A program made the position numbers and the translations under genes. Below, in pieces: positions 53,057 through 62,184 of a stretch of DNA of 64,000 nt. The notes below the pieces were generated by a model, which was given only the letters and a program-made list of their open reading frames with translations, did not search any database and had not been told where the DNA came from. The DNA comes from JAOUEA01 sp963734685 (GTDB lineage Bacteria; Actinomycetota; UBA4738; HRBIN12), in the NCBI GenBank assembly GCA_963734685.1, contig CAVTIC010000001.1, forward strand, positions 1,178,001-1,242,000. The letters are read 5' to 3'. Numbering within the stretch: position 1 is the first letter of the stretch; every line of letters begins with the position of its first letter.

Positions 53057-55850
53057 ATGAAGACGCTCGATCCGGCACCCCACTCGCTCGACGCAGGGTC
53101 GGTCGCCCGCACGCTCGAGACCGATATCGAGCGCGGCCTCCAGCCCGAGGAAGCGGCGGCGCGTCTCGCGCGCGTCGGCCCGAACGCGCTGCGCGAGCCG
53201 CTGCCCACGCCACGCTGGCGTCGCTTCGCTCGACAGTTCGCCGACCCCCTCGTGACCCTGTTGCTCGCGGCGACCGCGATCTCGGCGCTCGTGTGGCTGC
53301 TGGAGGGCGCCCACGCGTTGCCGGTCGAGGCGATCGTCATCCTCGCGATCGTGCTGCTCAACTCGGTGCTCGGCTACGTCCAGGAGGAGCGCGCGGAGCA
53401 AGCCCTCGCCGCGTTGATGGCGATGACCGAGATCTCGGCGACGGTCGTCCGAGGAGGGCGATCCGGGCCGGTACCGGCGCGCGACCTCGTGCCCGGCGAC
53501 CTGATGCTCCTGGAGGCCGGCGATGCGATCGCTGCCGATGGACGGCTGGCGCGGTCGGTCTCGCTCAGCACCGGCGAGGGGGCCCTCACCGGCGAGAGCC
53601 AGCCGGTCTCGAAGGGCGTCGAGGCCGTCGGGCAGGACACGCCCCTCGGCGACCGCACCGACATGGTCTTCTCGGGCACCGTCGCGACGTTCGGTCGCGG
53701 CGCCGCGATCGTGACGGCCACGGGCATGGGGACGGAGCTCGGCACGATCGCCGGCCTGCTCGAGAGGGTCGAGCGGCAGGAGACGCCGCTGCAGCGGGAG
53801 ATCGCCCGTGTCGGGCGCGTGCTCGGCGTCGCGGTGATCGCGGTCGCGATCATCGTGATCGCCTCGATCCTCGCGGCCTCCGAGGTCGAGGGCACGGCCG
53901 GGTTGATCGACGTGATGTTGATCGGCGTGTCGCTCGCGGTCGCCGCGGTGCCAGAGGGGCTGGCGACGATCCTCACGGTGGTGCTGGCCCTCGGCGTGCA
54001 GCGCATGGCGCGGCGCCACGCGATCATCCGGAGGCTATCCGCGGTCGAGACGCTCGGCTCCGCGACGGTGATCTGCTCCGACAAGACCGGCACGCTCACG
54101 CGTAACGAGATGACCGTGCGTGAGGCCGTGACGGCGTCGGGGTCGGCGCTGCTGGGCGGGACCGGCTACCGGCCCGACGGTGAGGTCACCGCGGCCGACG
54201 GCTCGCCCTTCCAGGGGGCCCCGTGCGCCCAGGACGTCCGATGGCTGTTGCGAGCGGCGGCGCTCGCATCCAACGCCACGCTCGAGGAGCGCGACGGTGC
54301 GTGGCACGTCCGCGGAGATCCGACCGAGGGCGCCCTGCTGGCGGCCGCGGGGAAGGTCGGCGAGGGCCCCGGGGCCGCCGACGGCCGTCTCCCACGGATC
54401 GACGAGGTGCCGTTCTCGTCGGAGCGCAAGCGCATGAGCACCGTGCACCAGGACGTCGAGGCTCCCGGCCGGCTCTTGGTCTTCACGAAGGGCGCGCCCG
54501 ACGTGCTCCTGGCTCGATGCACCGATGAGCGACACGGTGACGAGGTGGTCGCCCTCACGCCGGCGCGCCGTGAGGAGATCCTCGCCTCGGTCGAGGATCT
54601 GGCGGCCCGCGCGATGCGCACGTTGGCCGTCGCCGAGCGCCGCATCGTGCCCGACGCCTACGCAGGACCGGACGAGGCGCTCGAGCGGGACCTGGTGTTC
54701 GTCGGGGTGGTGGGCATGATCGACCCTCCTCGCGAGGAGGCGGCGGCGGCCGTCGCGGCGGCGCAGGGAGCCGGGGTCAGGGTGATCATGATCACCGGCG
54801 ACCATCCGGTTACCGCCCGCGCGATCGCGCGTGAGGTGGGCCTCACGACGGGAGACGGACGGGTCGCCACCGGCATCGACCTCGAGCGCATGGACGAGGA
54901 CGCCCTCGACGCAGACCCTCGACGACGTCTCCGTCTACGCGCGGGTGAGCCCCGAGCACAAGCTCCGCATCGTGCGCTCGCTCCAACGAGGCGACGAGGT
55001 CGTCGCGATGACCGGTGACGGCGTCAACGACGCGCCGGCCCTGAAGACGGCCGACATCGGCGTGTCGATGGGCATCGCCGGCACCGACGTCTCGAAGGAA
55101 GCCTCGGACATGGTCCTCACCGACGACGACTTCGCGACGATCGTGGCGGCGATCGAAGAAGGCCGCTCGATCTTCGCGAACATCCGGAAGTTCATCCGCT
55201 ACCTGCTGTCGTCGAACACCGGCGAGGTCATGACGATGTTGTTCGGCATCGTGTTCGCCGCTGTACTCGGACTCACGGGCGGGGGGAACGGGATCGTGAC
55301 CCCGCTGCTCGCGACCCAGATCCTGTGGATCAACCTGCTGACCGACGCCGCACCCGCCCTCGCCGTGGGGGTCGATCCGCCCGATGTGCGCCGGATGCAG
55401 AGCCCGCCGCGGGGACGCACGGAGCGCGTGGTCGACGGCCCGATGTGGGTGAGCATCGGGCTCAACGGCTTCGCGATGGCGGCGGCGACCCTGTTCGTGC
55501 TCGACCTTGAGCTCCCCGGCGGTCTGATCGAGGGTGAGACGAGCGAGGGCGTCGCGCGCACGATGGCGTTCACCGCGCTCGTGCTGGCCCAGCTGGTGAA
55601 CGTCTTCAACTCCCGCTCCGATCACCGGAGCGCGTTCCGTGGGCTGTTCTCCAACCCGCTGCTCTGGGGCGCCGTCGGACTCTCGGTGCTGCTCCAGGTG
55701 GCCGTCGTCTACCTGCCGTTCCTCAACACGGCTTTCGGGACTGAGCCCCTCACCGCGTCTCAGTGGGGCGTCGCGATCGGGGCCGCGAGCGTCGTGCTGT
55801 GGGTCTCGGAAGCGCGGAAACTCCTGTCCGCGCTCCTCGACCGGCGGTGA
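53057..55850 (+). CDS. P-type cation-transporting ATPase, P2 (calcium-type) (frameshifted)
   Basis: Membrane pump of about 931 residues. Domains in order: actuator (LSTGEGALTGESQPVSKG), helices with SLAVAAVPEGLATILTV (ion-site Pro-Glu-Gly), phosphorylation motif ICSDKTGTLT (D342), nucleotide-binding VFTKGAPDVLL, then MITGDHPVTARAIA and, after the slip, AMTGDGVNDAPALKTADIG and six C-terminal helices (TQILWINLLTDAAPALAVG). The layout matches bacterial SERCA/PMR1-like Ca2+ pumps. One extra base near 54915 separates EDALD from TLDDVSVYARVSPEHK; all essential motifs survive on both sides, so the gene is probably intact. It is transcribed after the nitroreductase gene, 52 bases on. Confidence 0.9.
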
Positions 55851-55875
55851 TCGAGTCCCTGGTCTCGCTCGTGGC

Positions 55876-56088
55876 TCAGTCGTGTTGGTACTTGAACGAG
55901 ATGTTGACCCGTGCCCGGTAGTGGGCGACCTTCCCGTCCTCGATCGTGAGGTCGAGCTTCACGATCTCCCCGACGCGCAGGTCGCGGAGCGACTGGGCCG
56001 CGGTCTCGACCGCATTCCTCGCGGCCTCTTCCCACGACGTCGTGCTGGTGCCGATCACTTCGGTGACTCGGTAGATGCTTTCGGTCAT
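55876..56088 (-). CDS. dodecin
   Basis: Flavin-storage protein of 70 residues, the normal dodecin length. It begins ESIYRVTEVIGTSTTSWEEA and has AVETAAQSLRDLRVGEIVKL and the C-terminal YRARVNISFKYQ, with the conserved Trp that stacks on flavin. Twelve copies assemble into a hollow sphere binding FMN/FAD or riboflavin. The ATG at 56088 has GAGGGATGG upstream. It converges with the ATPase gene and is divergent from glsB. Confidence 0.93.
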   Translation of the reverse strand: MTESIYRVTEVIGTSTTSWEEAARNAVETAAQSLRDLRVGEIVKLDLTIEDGKVAHYRARVNISFKYQHD

Positions 56089-56269
56089 CGTCCATCCCTC
56101 CGTTGTGCTCTCCTCGATGCCAGTCGACCACATCTCGCTCCGCACCGCATCGAGCCCGGTGGGTCGCGCTCCGCTTGCGCGGGAGCAGCGACGAGGCGTA
56201 GAACCACTACGATCCACGAAGGAAGGTTCGCCGACGTGCGGGCCGGGTCTGAGAGGAGCATCTCCCGCC

Positions 56270-56530
56270 ATGGACATCGGCTTCTTCGACATCATCTGGT
56301 ACGTGATCGCAGGCCTCGTGATCGGAGCCCTCGCGCGGCTGCTCCTGCCGGGCAAGCAATCGATGGGCTGGGGCCTGACGATGCTGATCGGGATCGTCTC
56401 CGCGGTCGTGGGTGGGCTCCTCTGGAACGCGATCTTCTCCGGCAACGAGGGCATCGCGTGGATCGGGTCGATCATCGTGGCGATCGTGATCATCGTGCTG
56501 TACGAGCGGATGGTCGCCAAGCGAGCCTGA
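56270..56530 (+). CDS. GlsB/YeaQ/YmgE family stress-response membrane protein
   Basis: Three-helix transglycosylase-associated-type protein of 86 residues. WYVIAGLVIGALARLLLPG is the family start; GLTMLIGIVSAVVGGLLW and WIGSIIVAIVIIVLYE are the other helices, with the Gly-rich G-x-x-x-G packing pattern. GAGAGGAG precedes the ATG. Members anchor Asp23 or respond to envelope stress in other bacteria; the partner here is unknown. Confidence 0.92.
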   Translation: MDIGFFDIIWYVIAGLVIGALARLLLPGKQSMGWGLTMLIGIVSAVVGGLLWNAIFSGNEGIAWIGSIIVAIVIIVLYERMVAKRA

Positions 56531-56580
56531 GCCCTCGTCGGGTGCCGGCTCTGAGATCGCGGGCCCAGCAGGCGCCGTGC

Positions 56581-57945
56581 TCAGGCCTCCTCCAGCAGGG
56601 CGCGCTCGTCGGCGAGGGCGATCACGAGATGCCCCCTGGCGTTCGGGTGCAGGGGAGCCGGATCGTCCGGGCCCTGCACGTAGGACTGGTCGGTGCAGAG
56701 TTCGTGCCCGCTGAAGTCCGGCGCGACCGATCGGTAACCGAAGGTCTCGGCGCCGTTCGCGAGGACGGTGTTCAGGGCGTCCAAGCGGTCGAGCAACACG
56801 CCGATCTTCTCCGACGTCAGCCCCGATGAGGCGAGGCAGTCCACCTGCGCGTCGAACGGCACGTAGTACTGGTTGATCAACACCAGCGGGTCACCCGGCA
56901 ACGCCGCGAGCTGTCGGAGCAGGTCGTAGTAGTCCTGCGTGAAGTCGTCGAGGGAACGCTGGAAGAACGCCGTGAGGGCACGGTCGTCACAGACCTCCGA
57001 CGCTCCGCACAGACGAACCAACGTGCTCCAGCGCATGTCGTTGGCACCGATGTTGATGATGACCACCTCGGCTCCGACCGCTCGCTTCGCAACGGCCAGC
57101 TGCGGTGGTACCCAGCGGTCACCGACGAACTGCGAGCCGAGGATCCCCCGCTCGATCGTCGCCCCGCTGCACCCCAGGTTGTCGACGGTCCAGTCGTTCA
57201 CCCGAGCGAGCGTCAACGCGAAGGCGAAGGCGCTGCGCTGGCAGGCTTCGTCGTCGGCGGTCGCCTCCGGCAGCGACGGTCCGCCGAGCCCGGCGGCCGT
57301 GGAGTCGCCGAGCACGATCGCCTGGACCCCGGGCTGTGGCGGCCCGGCGGCCACGGGGACCGGCAGTCGTTCCTCGCGGCCCACCAGCTCGCTCAGGTTG
57401 TCGACCCGACGAAGGACGTTGGGCGCCGTGAAGGCGGTGACCATGATCGCACTCAGGTTCACGGTCTCGACGAACAGGAGGCCGCCGAGCACGGTGACGA
57501 GCGTCCGCCGCCAGCCGTACCGGCGCCAGCCCGCGATCGCTCCCAGCAGCAGGACGGCACCGAGGGCGACGAACCCGATCTCCCACAGGAAGTACCGCCG
57601 CCATCCGGCGGCGAGCCGCTCGCCGAGGTCGGCCGCCGTCCCCTGCCGCGATCCGGGCACGAACAGGTTCGTCACCTGCTCGTTGATGCTGATGTCGGTC
57701 AGCACCAGCCGGGGTCTGACGGGGCCGATGAAATGCACCTCCGTCGGCAACGACTGCCCGAACAGGACGATCTCGCCGGGACCGGCCGTGTCGAAGGTCG
57801 GTCCCGCCGTCCCGACCGCGACGGTCTGTCCGAGCGTCGAGACGGACTGCTCGGGCGTCACCTGCAGGGCGAACGCGATCGCGGCGGCCGAGACGGCGAC
57901 CAGCGTGCCGACGATGAGGAGCCCTCGGAGGACCCGTCGGCGCAC
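56581..57945 (-). CDS. membrane-anchored SGNH/GDSL hydrolase
   Basis: Lipase/esterase-fold protein of 454 residues with its catalytic domain outside the membrane. An N-terminal helix (LLIVGTLVAVSAAAIAFAL) and two more (FLWEIGFVALGAVLLLGAI, LVTVLGGLLFVETVNL) bracket an extracytoplasmic domain. The SGNH blocks are IVLGDSTAAGLGG (Ser), GCSGATI, INIGANDMRW (Asn) and APLHPNARGH (His). Several Cys pairs suggest disulfides. It may deacylate cell-wall polymers, lipids or surface glycans. It lies on the opposite strand and converges on glsB. Confidence 0.87.
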   Translation of the reverse strand: MRRRVLRGLLIVGTLVAVSAAAIAFALQVTPEQSVSTLGQTVAVGTAGPTFDTAGPGEIVLFGQSLPTEVHFIGPVRPRLVLTDISINEQVTNLFVPGSRQGTAADLGERLAAGWRRYFLWEIGFVALGAVLLLGAIAGWRRYGWRRTLVTVLGGLLFVETVNLSAIMVTAFTAPNVLRRVDNLSELVGREERLPVPVAAGPPQPGVQAIVLGDSTAAGLGGPSLPEATADDEACQRSAFAFALTLARVNDWTVDNLGCSGATIERGILGSQFVGDRWVPPQLAVAKRAVGAEVVIINIGANDMRWSTLVRLCGASEVCDDRALTAFFQRSLDDFTQDYYDLLRQLAALPGDPLVLINQYYVPFDAQVDCLASSGLTSEKIGVLLDRLDALNTVLANGAETFGYRSVAPDFSGHELCTDQSYVQGPDDPAPLHPNARGHLVIALADERALLEEA

Positions 57946-57993
57946 GGTAGGCGCTACGCGGCGCGTATCGGGGGCGATCGTACGATCACGCTC

Positions 57994-59130
57994 TCAGGAG
58001 CCGAACCAGCGGGCGCGCCGGCTCGATCCGAACTCGGCCTTCTCGGCGGCCGTCTCGGCCGACGGTGCGGTGAACGTGCCGGTCGGCTGACCCGGGGTCG
58101 AGAAGAAGTCGACGTCGACGCGGGCGACCTCGTGATCGCCGAACTCGATCCAACACGCGCCGGTGCCGTCGAAACCCGGGGGCTCACCCTCCCCGCGGAT
58201 CCGCGCGATCAGCTGGTCCGCGACAGCTCGCGCGGCGCGCTCGGCGAACGCTCCCGCCTTGGCCGTGCCCACGCTCGTGACGTCGCCCACCGCGTAGACG
58301 CCGGAGAAGCGGGTCGCGAGCGTCTGCGGATCCACCGGGATCCAGCCGTCTTCCGTCATGCCGGCATCCTGCACGACCGCAGGCGCTCGGTGCACCGGGA
58401 TGCCCAGGAACAGGTCGTAGGACAGACGGCTGCCGTCGTCGAGCACGGCTTCACGGGTGTGCGCGTCGAGCGCCGCGACCCGCCGGCCGGGCACGAACTC
58501 GATGCCTCGCTCGGCGAACCTCGCGAGGATCGCGTCCGATGTTGCGGGCGACGGGGGCACCGGGGTGCCGAACGGCATCACGACCTGGATCCGGACGTCG
58601 TCACGCACACCGCGCTCGCGCACGTGCTCGTCGAGCAGGATCGCCGCCTCGCTCGGGGCCGGCGGGCATTTGAACGGGGCGCCGCAGACGCCGACGATCG
58701 CGGTCCCGGACGCGAAGGTGGGCAGCACGTCGCGCACGATCTCGGCGCCGGTGACCGTGTAGAACTCGTTGCCGGCCTCGGCGAGACCCGGCGTGGCCGC
58801 GAGGTCGTAGTCGGCGCCGAGAGCCACCACGATCACGTCGGCCTCGTAGGTGTCGAGATCCGTCACGACGCGTCGGGCCTCGGGGTCGATCGACGTGATG
58901 GTCTCTTGGCGGAATCGGACGTGGGGCGTCGTGATGTCGGCGTAGCGGAGGCGGACGGCCTCAGGTGTCCGCTTGCCGAACATCACGTCGAGCTTGGAGT
59001 AGCCGAACACGAAGGCGTCCGCGCGGTCGATCAGCATGACCTCGACCTCGTCACCGAGCTCCTCCGCGAGGCGGGTAGAGAGCTCGAGGCCACCGAAGCC
59101 GGCGCCGAGCACGAGGACTGAGGTCGTCAC
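57994..59130 (-). CDS. NAD(P)/FAD-dependent oxidoreductase (SQR/NDH-2 superfamily)
   Basis: Two-dinucleotide-fold flavoprotein of 378 residues. The first FAD loop is VLVLGAGFGGLELSTRL, and the second is SGVYAVGDVTSVGTAKAG; ADVIVVALGADYDL lies between. VGVCGAPFKCPPAPSEAA contains two Cys in the position of the redox Cys of sulfide:quinone oxidoreductases and flavocytochrome c sulfide dehydrogenases, which favours that branch over type-II NADH dehydrogenase. A third Cys (GTGACWIEFGD) matches the FCSD-like C-terminal region. Membrane association and a quinone or sulfide role are inferred. Confidence 0.83.
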   Translation of the reverse strand: MTTSVLVLGAGFGGLELSTRLAEELGDEVEVMLIDRADAFVFGYSKLDVMFGKRTPEAVRLRYADITTPHVRFRQETITSIDPEARRVVTDLDTYEADVIVVALGADYDLAATPGLAEAGNEFYTVTGAEIVRDVLPTFASGTAIVGVCGAPFKCPPAPSEAAILLDEHVRERGVRDDVRIQVVMPFGTPVPPSPATSDAILARFAERGIEFVPGRRVAALDAHTREAVLDDGSRLSYDLFLGIPVHRAPAVVQDAGMTEDGWIPVDPQTLATRFSGVYAVGDVTSVGTAKAGAFAERAARAVADQLIARIRGEGEPPGFDGTGACWIEFGDHEVARVDVDFFSTPGQPTGTFTAPSAETAAEKAEFGSSRRARWFGS

Positions 59131-59224
59131 GGGCTCAAGGATAGGCGCGTTGGCTTCCTGGAGCCTGGGGGCTCGTATGCGAGGGGTGCCACACTGGTGA
59201 CATCACTCACGGAAGGAGAGATCG

Positions 59225-59575
59225 ATGGAGTTCGGACGGTTCGGATTCGGATCGATCGAGATCGACGGTGAGACGTACGAGCACGACGTCGTCATCGAGG
59301 ACGGCGGCATCCGCAAACGCAAGAAGGGACCCTCGAAGCCGCTTCGCGCGCGGTACGGGCACACGCCGCTGTCGAACGCCGAGGACATCCCGTGGTCGTG
59401 CCGCCGCCTGATCGTGGGCAGCGGCGTCGACGGGGCGCTCCCGGTGGTGGAGGACGTCACCGCCGAGGCCGAGCGCCGCCGGGTCGATCTGGTCGTGCTG
59501 CCCACGGCGGAGGCGATCGACGAGCTTCGCGCGGGGGAACCGGAGACGAACGCGATCCTCCACGTGACGTGTTGA
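59225..59575 (+). CDS. Mth938-like domain protein
   Basis: Small globular protein of 116 residues matching the Mth938/NDUFAF3 family: FGFGSIEIDGETYEHDVVI, IRKRKKGPSKPLRARYGHTPLS and LIVGSGVDGALPV, then VDLVVLPTAEAIDEL and ETNAILHVTC at the end. The mitochondrial relative is a complex I assembly factor; bacterial members have no assigned function. GGAAGGAG precedes the ATG. It is divergent from the flavoprotein gene across 94 bases. Confidence 0.9.
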   Translation: MEFGRFGFGSIEIDGETYEHDVVIEDGGIRKRKKGPSKPLRARYGHTPLSNAEDIPWSCRRLIVGSGVDGALPVVEDVTAEAERRRVDLVVLPTAEAIDELRAGEPETNAILHVTC

Positions 59576-59625
59576 TCCTCAGCGGGTTGTTCCGGGGCTG
59601 AGGTCGGCGTCGGGCCACTCCCGCC

Positions 59626-59695
59626 GCAGCGACTGGGCAGGGACCTCCGCAGTGGTGCCAGCGCGCCAACCGTGAGGTCCCTGCCCAGTTGCTGC
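59626..59695 (-). repeat. dispersed palindromic element, copy D (inverted orientation)
   Basis: Arms of 22 bases (inner GACTGGGCAGGGACCTC / GAGGTCCCTGCCCAGTT, outer GCAGC / GCTGC; one G-T wobble) around a 26-base loop. The reverse complement of the loop matches copies A and B at ACG, CGC, GGC and CCACT, and the family tail CGCTGCGGCGG is on the minus-strand side, so this copy is inverted. Confidence 0.88.
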
Positions 59696-59743
59696 GAAGA
59701 GCTGGGGAGGGACCCCGACTCAGCGGCTCCTCGGAGGGACGTC

Positions 59744-59749
59744 TACGAT
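59744..59749 (+). promoter_or_regulatory. -10 box for a probably leaderless gene
   Basis: TACGAT lies six bases before the GTG of the next gene, so transcription would begin at or next to the start codon. No convincing -35 is visible, as is common for actinobacterial promoters. Confidence 0.4.
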
Positions 59750-59755
59750 GGGGCC

Positions 59756-60004
59756 GTGCGAGGGGACAGGGTCGAGGTGACCGTGGACGTCGGCAACGGT
59801 GTGCAGACGTTCGAGGTCGTCGCGACCCGCGCCGGGCGTCGGGTCGAGGTCACGACCGGACGGACGATCGTCGAGGTCACGGAAGTCACCCGCGGCGGGA
59901 CGCCGGTGCGAACGGCGAGGTTCATGGCGTCGCGCGTCGTGGCGCTGGTCGAGCATCCGGCCGAGCGAGGCGTCCGGCCCGTCGGCGGCTCGCCCACCTC
60001 GTAG
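59756..60004 (+). CDS. small beta-rich protein, unknown
   Basis: Gene of 82 codons starting at GTG 59756 directly after a -10 box, with no ribosome site. The sequence alternates hydrophobic and charged residues as in a small beta-barrel (DRVEVTVDVGNGVQTFEVV, RRVEVTTGRTIVEVTEV, RTARFMASRVVALVEH). It has no Cys, signal or membrane segment. I recognise no family. It converges on the recQ gene. Confidence 0.55.
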   Translation: MRGDRVEVTVDVGNGVQTFEVVATRAGRRVEVTTGRTIVEVTEVTRGGTPVRTARFMASRVVALVEHPAERGVRPVGGSPTS

Positions 60005-60049
60005 TTCGACGCGCATCGCTGCGTGATGACTCGCTGAGGACCGAGCGGT

Positions 60050-62137
60050 TCAGCCGGCGATCGCGGTGGCGAGCACGAAGGGGTGCACCGGCCCGCTGCC
60101 GGCCCGGCGGAGGGCGCGCGCGACCGCCGTGAGCGTCCACTTGGAGTCAGCGAGGTCGTCGACGAGCAGGACGGGGCCGAGGGGCAAGGATGCCGCGGCG
60201 TCCTTCACCTCGAACGCGTCCCAGACGTTGCGCACCTGCTGGGCGCTGTTCTGCATCGCGGCCTGCGGCTGATTCTCCTCGACCTTGCGCACCACCTCAT
60301 GGAACGGCATGTCCAACGCCGCGGCCAATCGTCCCGCGAAGTCAGGCACCAGATCCGGATGCGTCATCGACGGCACGCATGTCAACCACGTGGGTGCGGG
60401 CTCCGGCGTCCAGCGGTCGGCGATCAGCGAGGCCGACGCCGACACGAGCTCGTCCGCGAAGCGCTCGTCCTCGCCGCGTCCCGAGGCGACGAGCCGGCCC
60501 CACCCCCCGTCTCCGACGACCGAGAGCGCGCGGCCGACCTCCGGCCGCTCCTCCTCGGCGATCCGTCCCTTCGGCAACCCGAACGCCGTGAGCCCGGAAG
60601 GCCACTGCTTCCGCGGCTCCACGAACAGATCGAACCCGCGCAGGTGCTCACGGGCGGCCGCGCGCAGCTCCGGCGACGCCGACACGACCAGCGGCTCGCC
60701 CACGCACCACATGCACCGCCCGCACGGCTGCGCACCCAGGTCGTCGAGCTCGCGGCGCAGGAACTCCATCAGGCACCCGTCGTGTCGCGCGTAGCGGCGC
60801 ATCGCCTCCTGCTCGTGCCGCCGCAGCGCGGTGATGTGCTCGACGCGCTCGGCAGGGTAGGCCCAGGCCTCGTCCGTGCGCAGGTAACCGCCGCGCTCAC
60901 GCTCGACGGCGCCTTCCACCTCGAGCACCTTCAGCATCGACTCGAGCCGGCCCCGCCGCACGTTCACGGCCGCCATCAGGTCGTTCAGTGACATCGGCCC
61001 GGCGTCGGCTTCAGCGCCGAGCAGCCCCACGATGCGCTCGGCCTGCTCCCTCGGAGGGAACGCCGTCTCGATGAAGTAGTCCTGGATCTCGCGGTCCTCG
61101 ACGCCGCAGAGCAGCACGGCCGGCGCGTGATCGAGGGCGCGACCGGCGCGTCCGACCTGCTGGTAGTAGGCGATCGGCGACCCGGGGCTCTGGTAGTGGA
61201 TCACGAACCCGAGATCGGGCTTGTCGAAGCCCATGCCGAGCGCGCTCGTCGCGACGAGCGCCTTCACCTCGTTCGCGAGCAGCGCCTGCTCGAGCCGCAC
61301 GCGGTCGTCGTTGTCGGTGGCGCCGCTGTACGCCTCGGCCTCGATGCCCTGACGGCGCAGGAACGCGGCCACCCGCTCACCGTCGGCGATCGTGAGCACG
61401 TAGACGATGCCCGAGCCTTCCAGCTCGGGAAGCGTCTCGGCGAGCCACGCCATGCGCTCGGCCTGGCTCGGCACGTCGGCCACGGCGAGCGCCAGGCTCT
61501 CCCGGTCGAGCGGGCCCCGCAAGGTCAACAGCGAGGCACCGAGCTGGTCGGTGATGTCGGCGATCACCCGGTCGTTCGCGGTCGCGGTCGTGCAGAGCAC
61601 CGGCACGTCGGCCGGCAGCGCCTCGAGCACGCGCACGATGCGCCGGTAGTCCGGGCGGAAGTCGTGGCCCCAGTCGCTGATGCAGTGCGCCTCGTCGACC
61701 ACGAGCAGTCCGACCGTGCGCGCGATCACGCTCAGCATGCGGTCGCGGAAGCGCTCGTTCGCGAACCGCTCGGGCGAGACGAGCAGCAGGTCGATCTCGT
61801 CGTTCGCCAGACGCTCGGCGATCGGCTCGAACTCCTCGGGGTTCGTGGAGTTGATCGTCTCGGCGCGCACGCCGATGCGCCCGGCCATCTCGATCTGGTT
61901 GCGCATCAGCGCGAGCAGCGGGCTGACGAGCAAGGTCGGGCCGGCGCCCTGCTCGCGGAGCAGCCTCGTCGCGATGAAGTAGACGGCCGACTTGCCCCAC
62001 CCGGTGCGCTGCACGAGCAGCACACGCCCACGGTCGCGCGCGACCGCATCGATCGCCTCGAGCTGCCCCGGCCGGAAGTCGGCGTCGGACCCGAGCATGT
62101 GGTGCAGGTGCGCGAGCGGTGTTGCGACGTCGGTCAT
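60050..62137 (-). CDS. recQ: RecQ-family DNA helicase with C-terminal phosphoribosyltransferase-like domain
   Basis: ATP-dependent 3'-5' DNA helicase of 695 residues. Helicase motifs: FRPGQLEAIDAV (motif 0), LVQRTGWGKSAVYF (I), LLVVDEAHCISDWGHDFRP (II), TTATAND (III), VYVLTIADGERVAAFLRRQG (IV), ATSALGMGFDKPDLGFVIHY (V) and YYQQVGRAGR (VI). The RecQ zinc site is readable (C-x-n-CGRCMWC). HRDC is absent; instead residues about 560-695 resemble a PRTase fold, ending with PVLLVDDLADSKWTLT, the PRPP-binding motif. Walker A has Trp in place of the usual Ser. This fused architecture occurs in actinobacterial RecQ-like proteins. Confidence 0.9.
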   Translation of the reverse strand: MTDVATPLAHLHHMLGSDADFRPGQLEAIDAVARDRGRVLLVQRTGWGKSAVYFIATRLLREQGAGPTLLVSPLLALMRNQIEMAGRIGVRAETINSTNPEEFEPIAERLANDEIDLLLVSPERFANERFRDRMLSVIARTVGLLVVDEAHCISDWGHDFRPDYRRIVRVLEALPADVPVLCTTATANDRVIADITDQLGASLLTLRGPLDRESLALAVADVPSQAERMAWLAETLPELEGSGIVYVLTIADGERVAAFLRRQGIEAEAYSGATDNDDRVRLEQALLANEVKALVATSALGMGFDKPDLGFVIHYQSPGSPIAYYQQVGRAGRALDHAPAVLLCGVEDREIQDYFIETAFPPREQAERIVGLLGAEADAGPMSLNDLMAAVNVRRGRLESMLKVLEVEGAVERERGGYLRTDEAWAYPAERVEHITALRRHEQEAMRRYARHDGCLMEFLRRELDDLGAQPCGRCMWCVGEPLVVSASPELRAAAREHLRGFDLFVEPRKQWPSGLTAFGLPKGRIAEEERPEVGRALSVVGDGGWGRLVASGRGEDERFADELVSASASLIADRWTPEPAPTWLTCVPSMTHPDLVPDFAGRLAAALDMPFHEVVRKVEENQPQAAMQNSAQQVRNVWDAFEVKDAAASLPLGPVLLVDDLADSKWTLTAVARALRRAGSGPVHPFVLATAIAG

Positions 62138-62184
62138 GCCAGCACGGTAGCCGCTGCAGCGGACACGGCGGTTCCTCGACGGCC

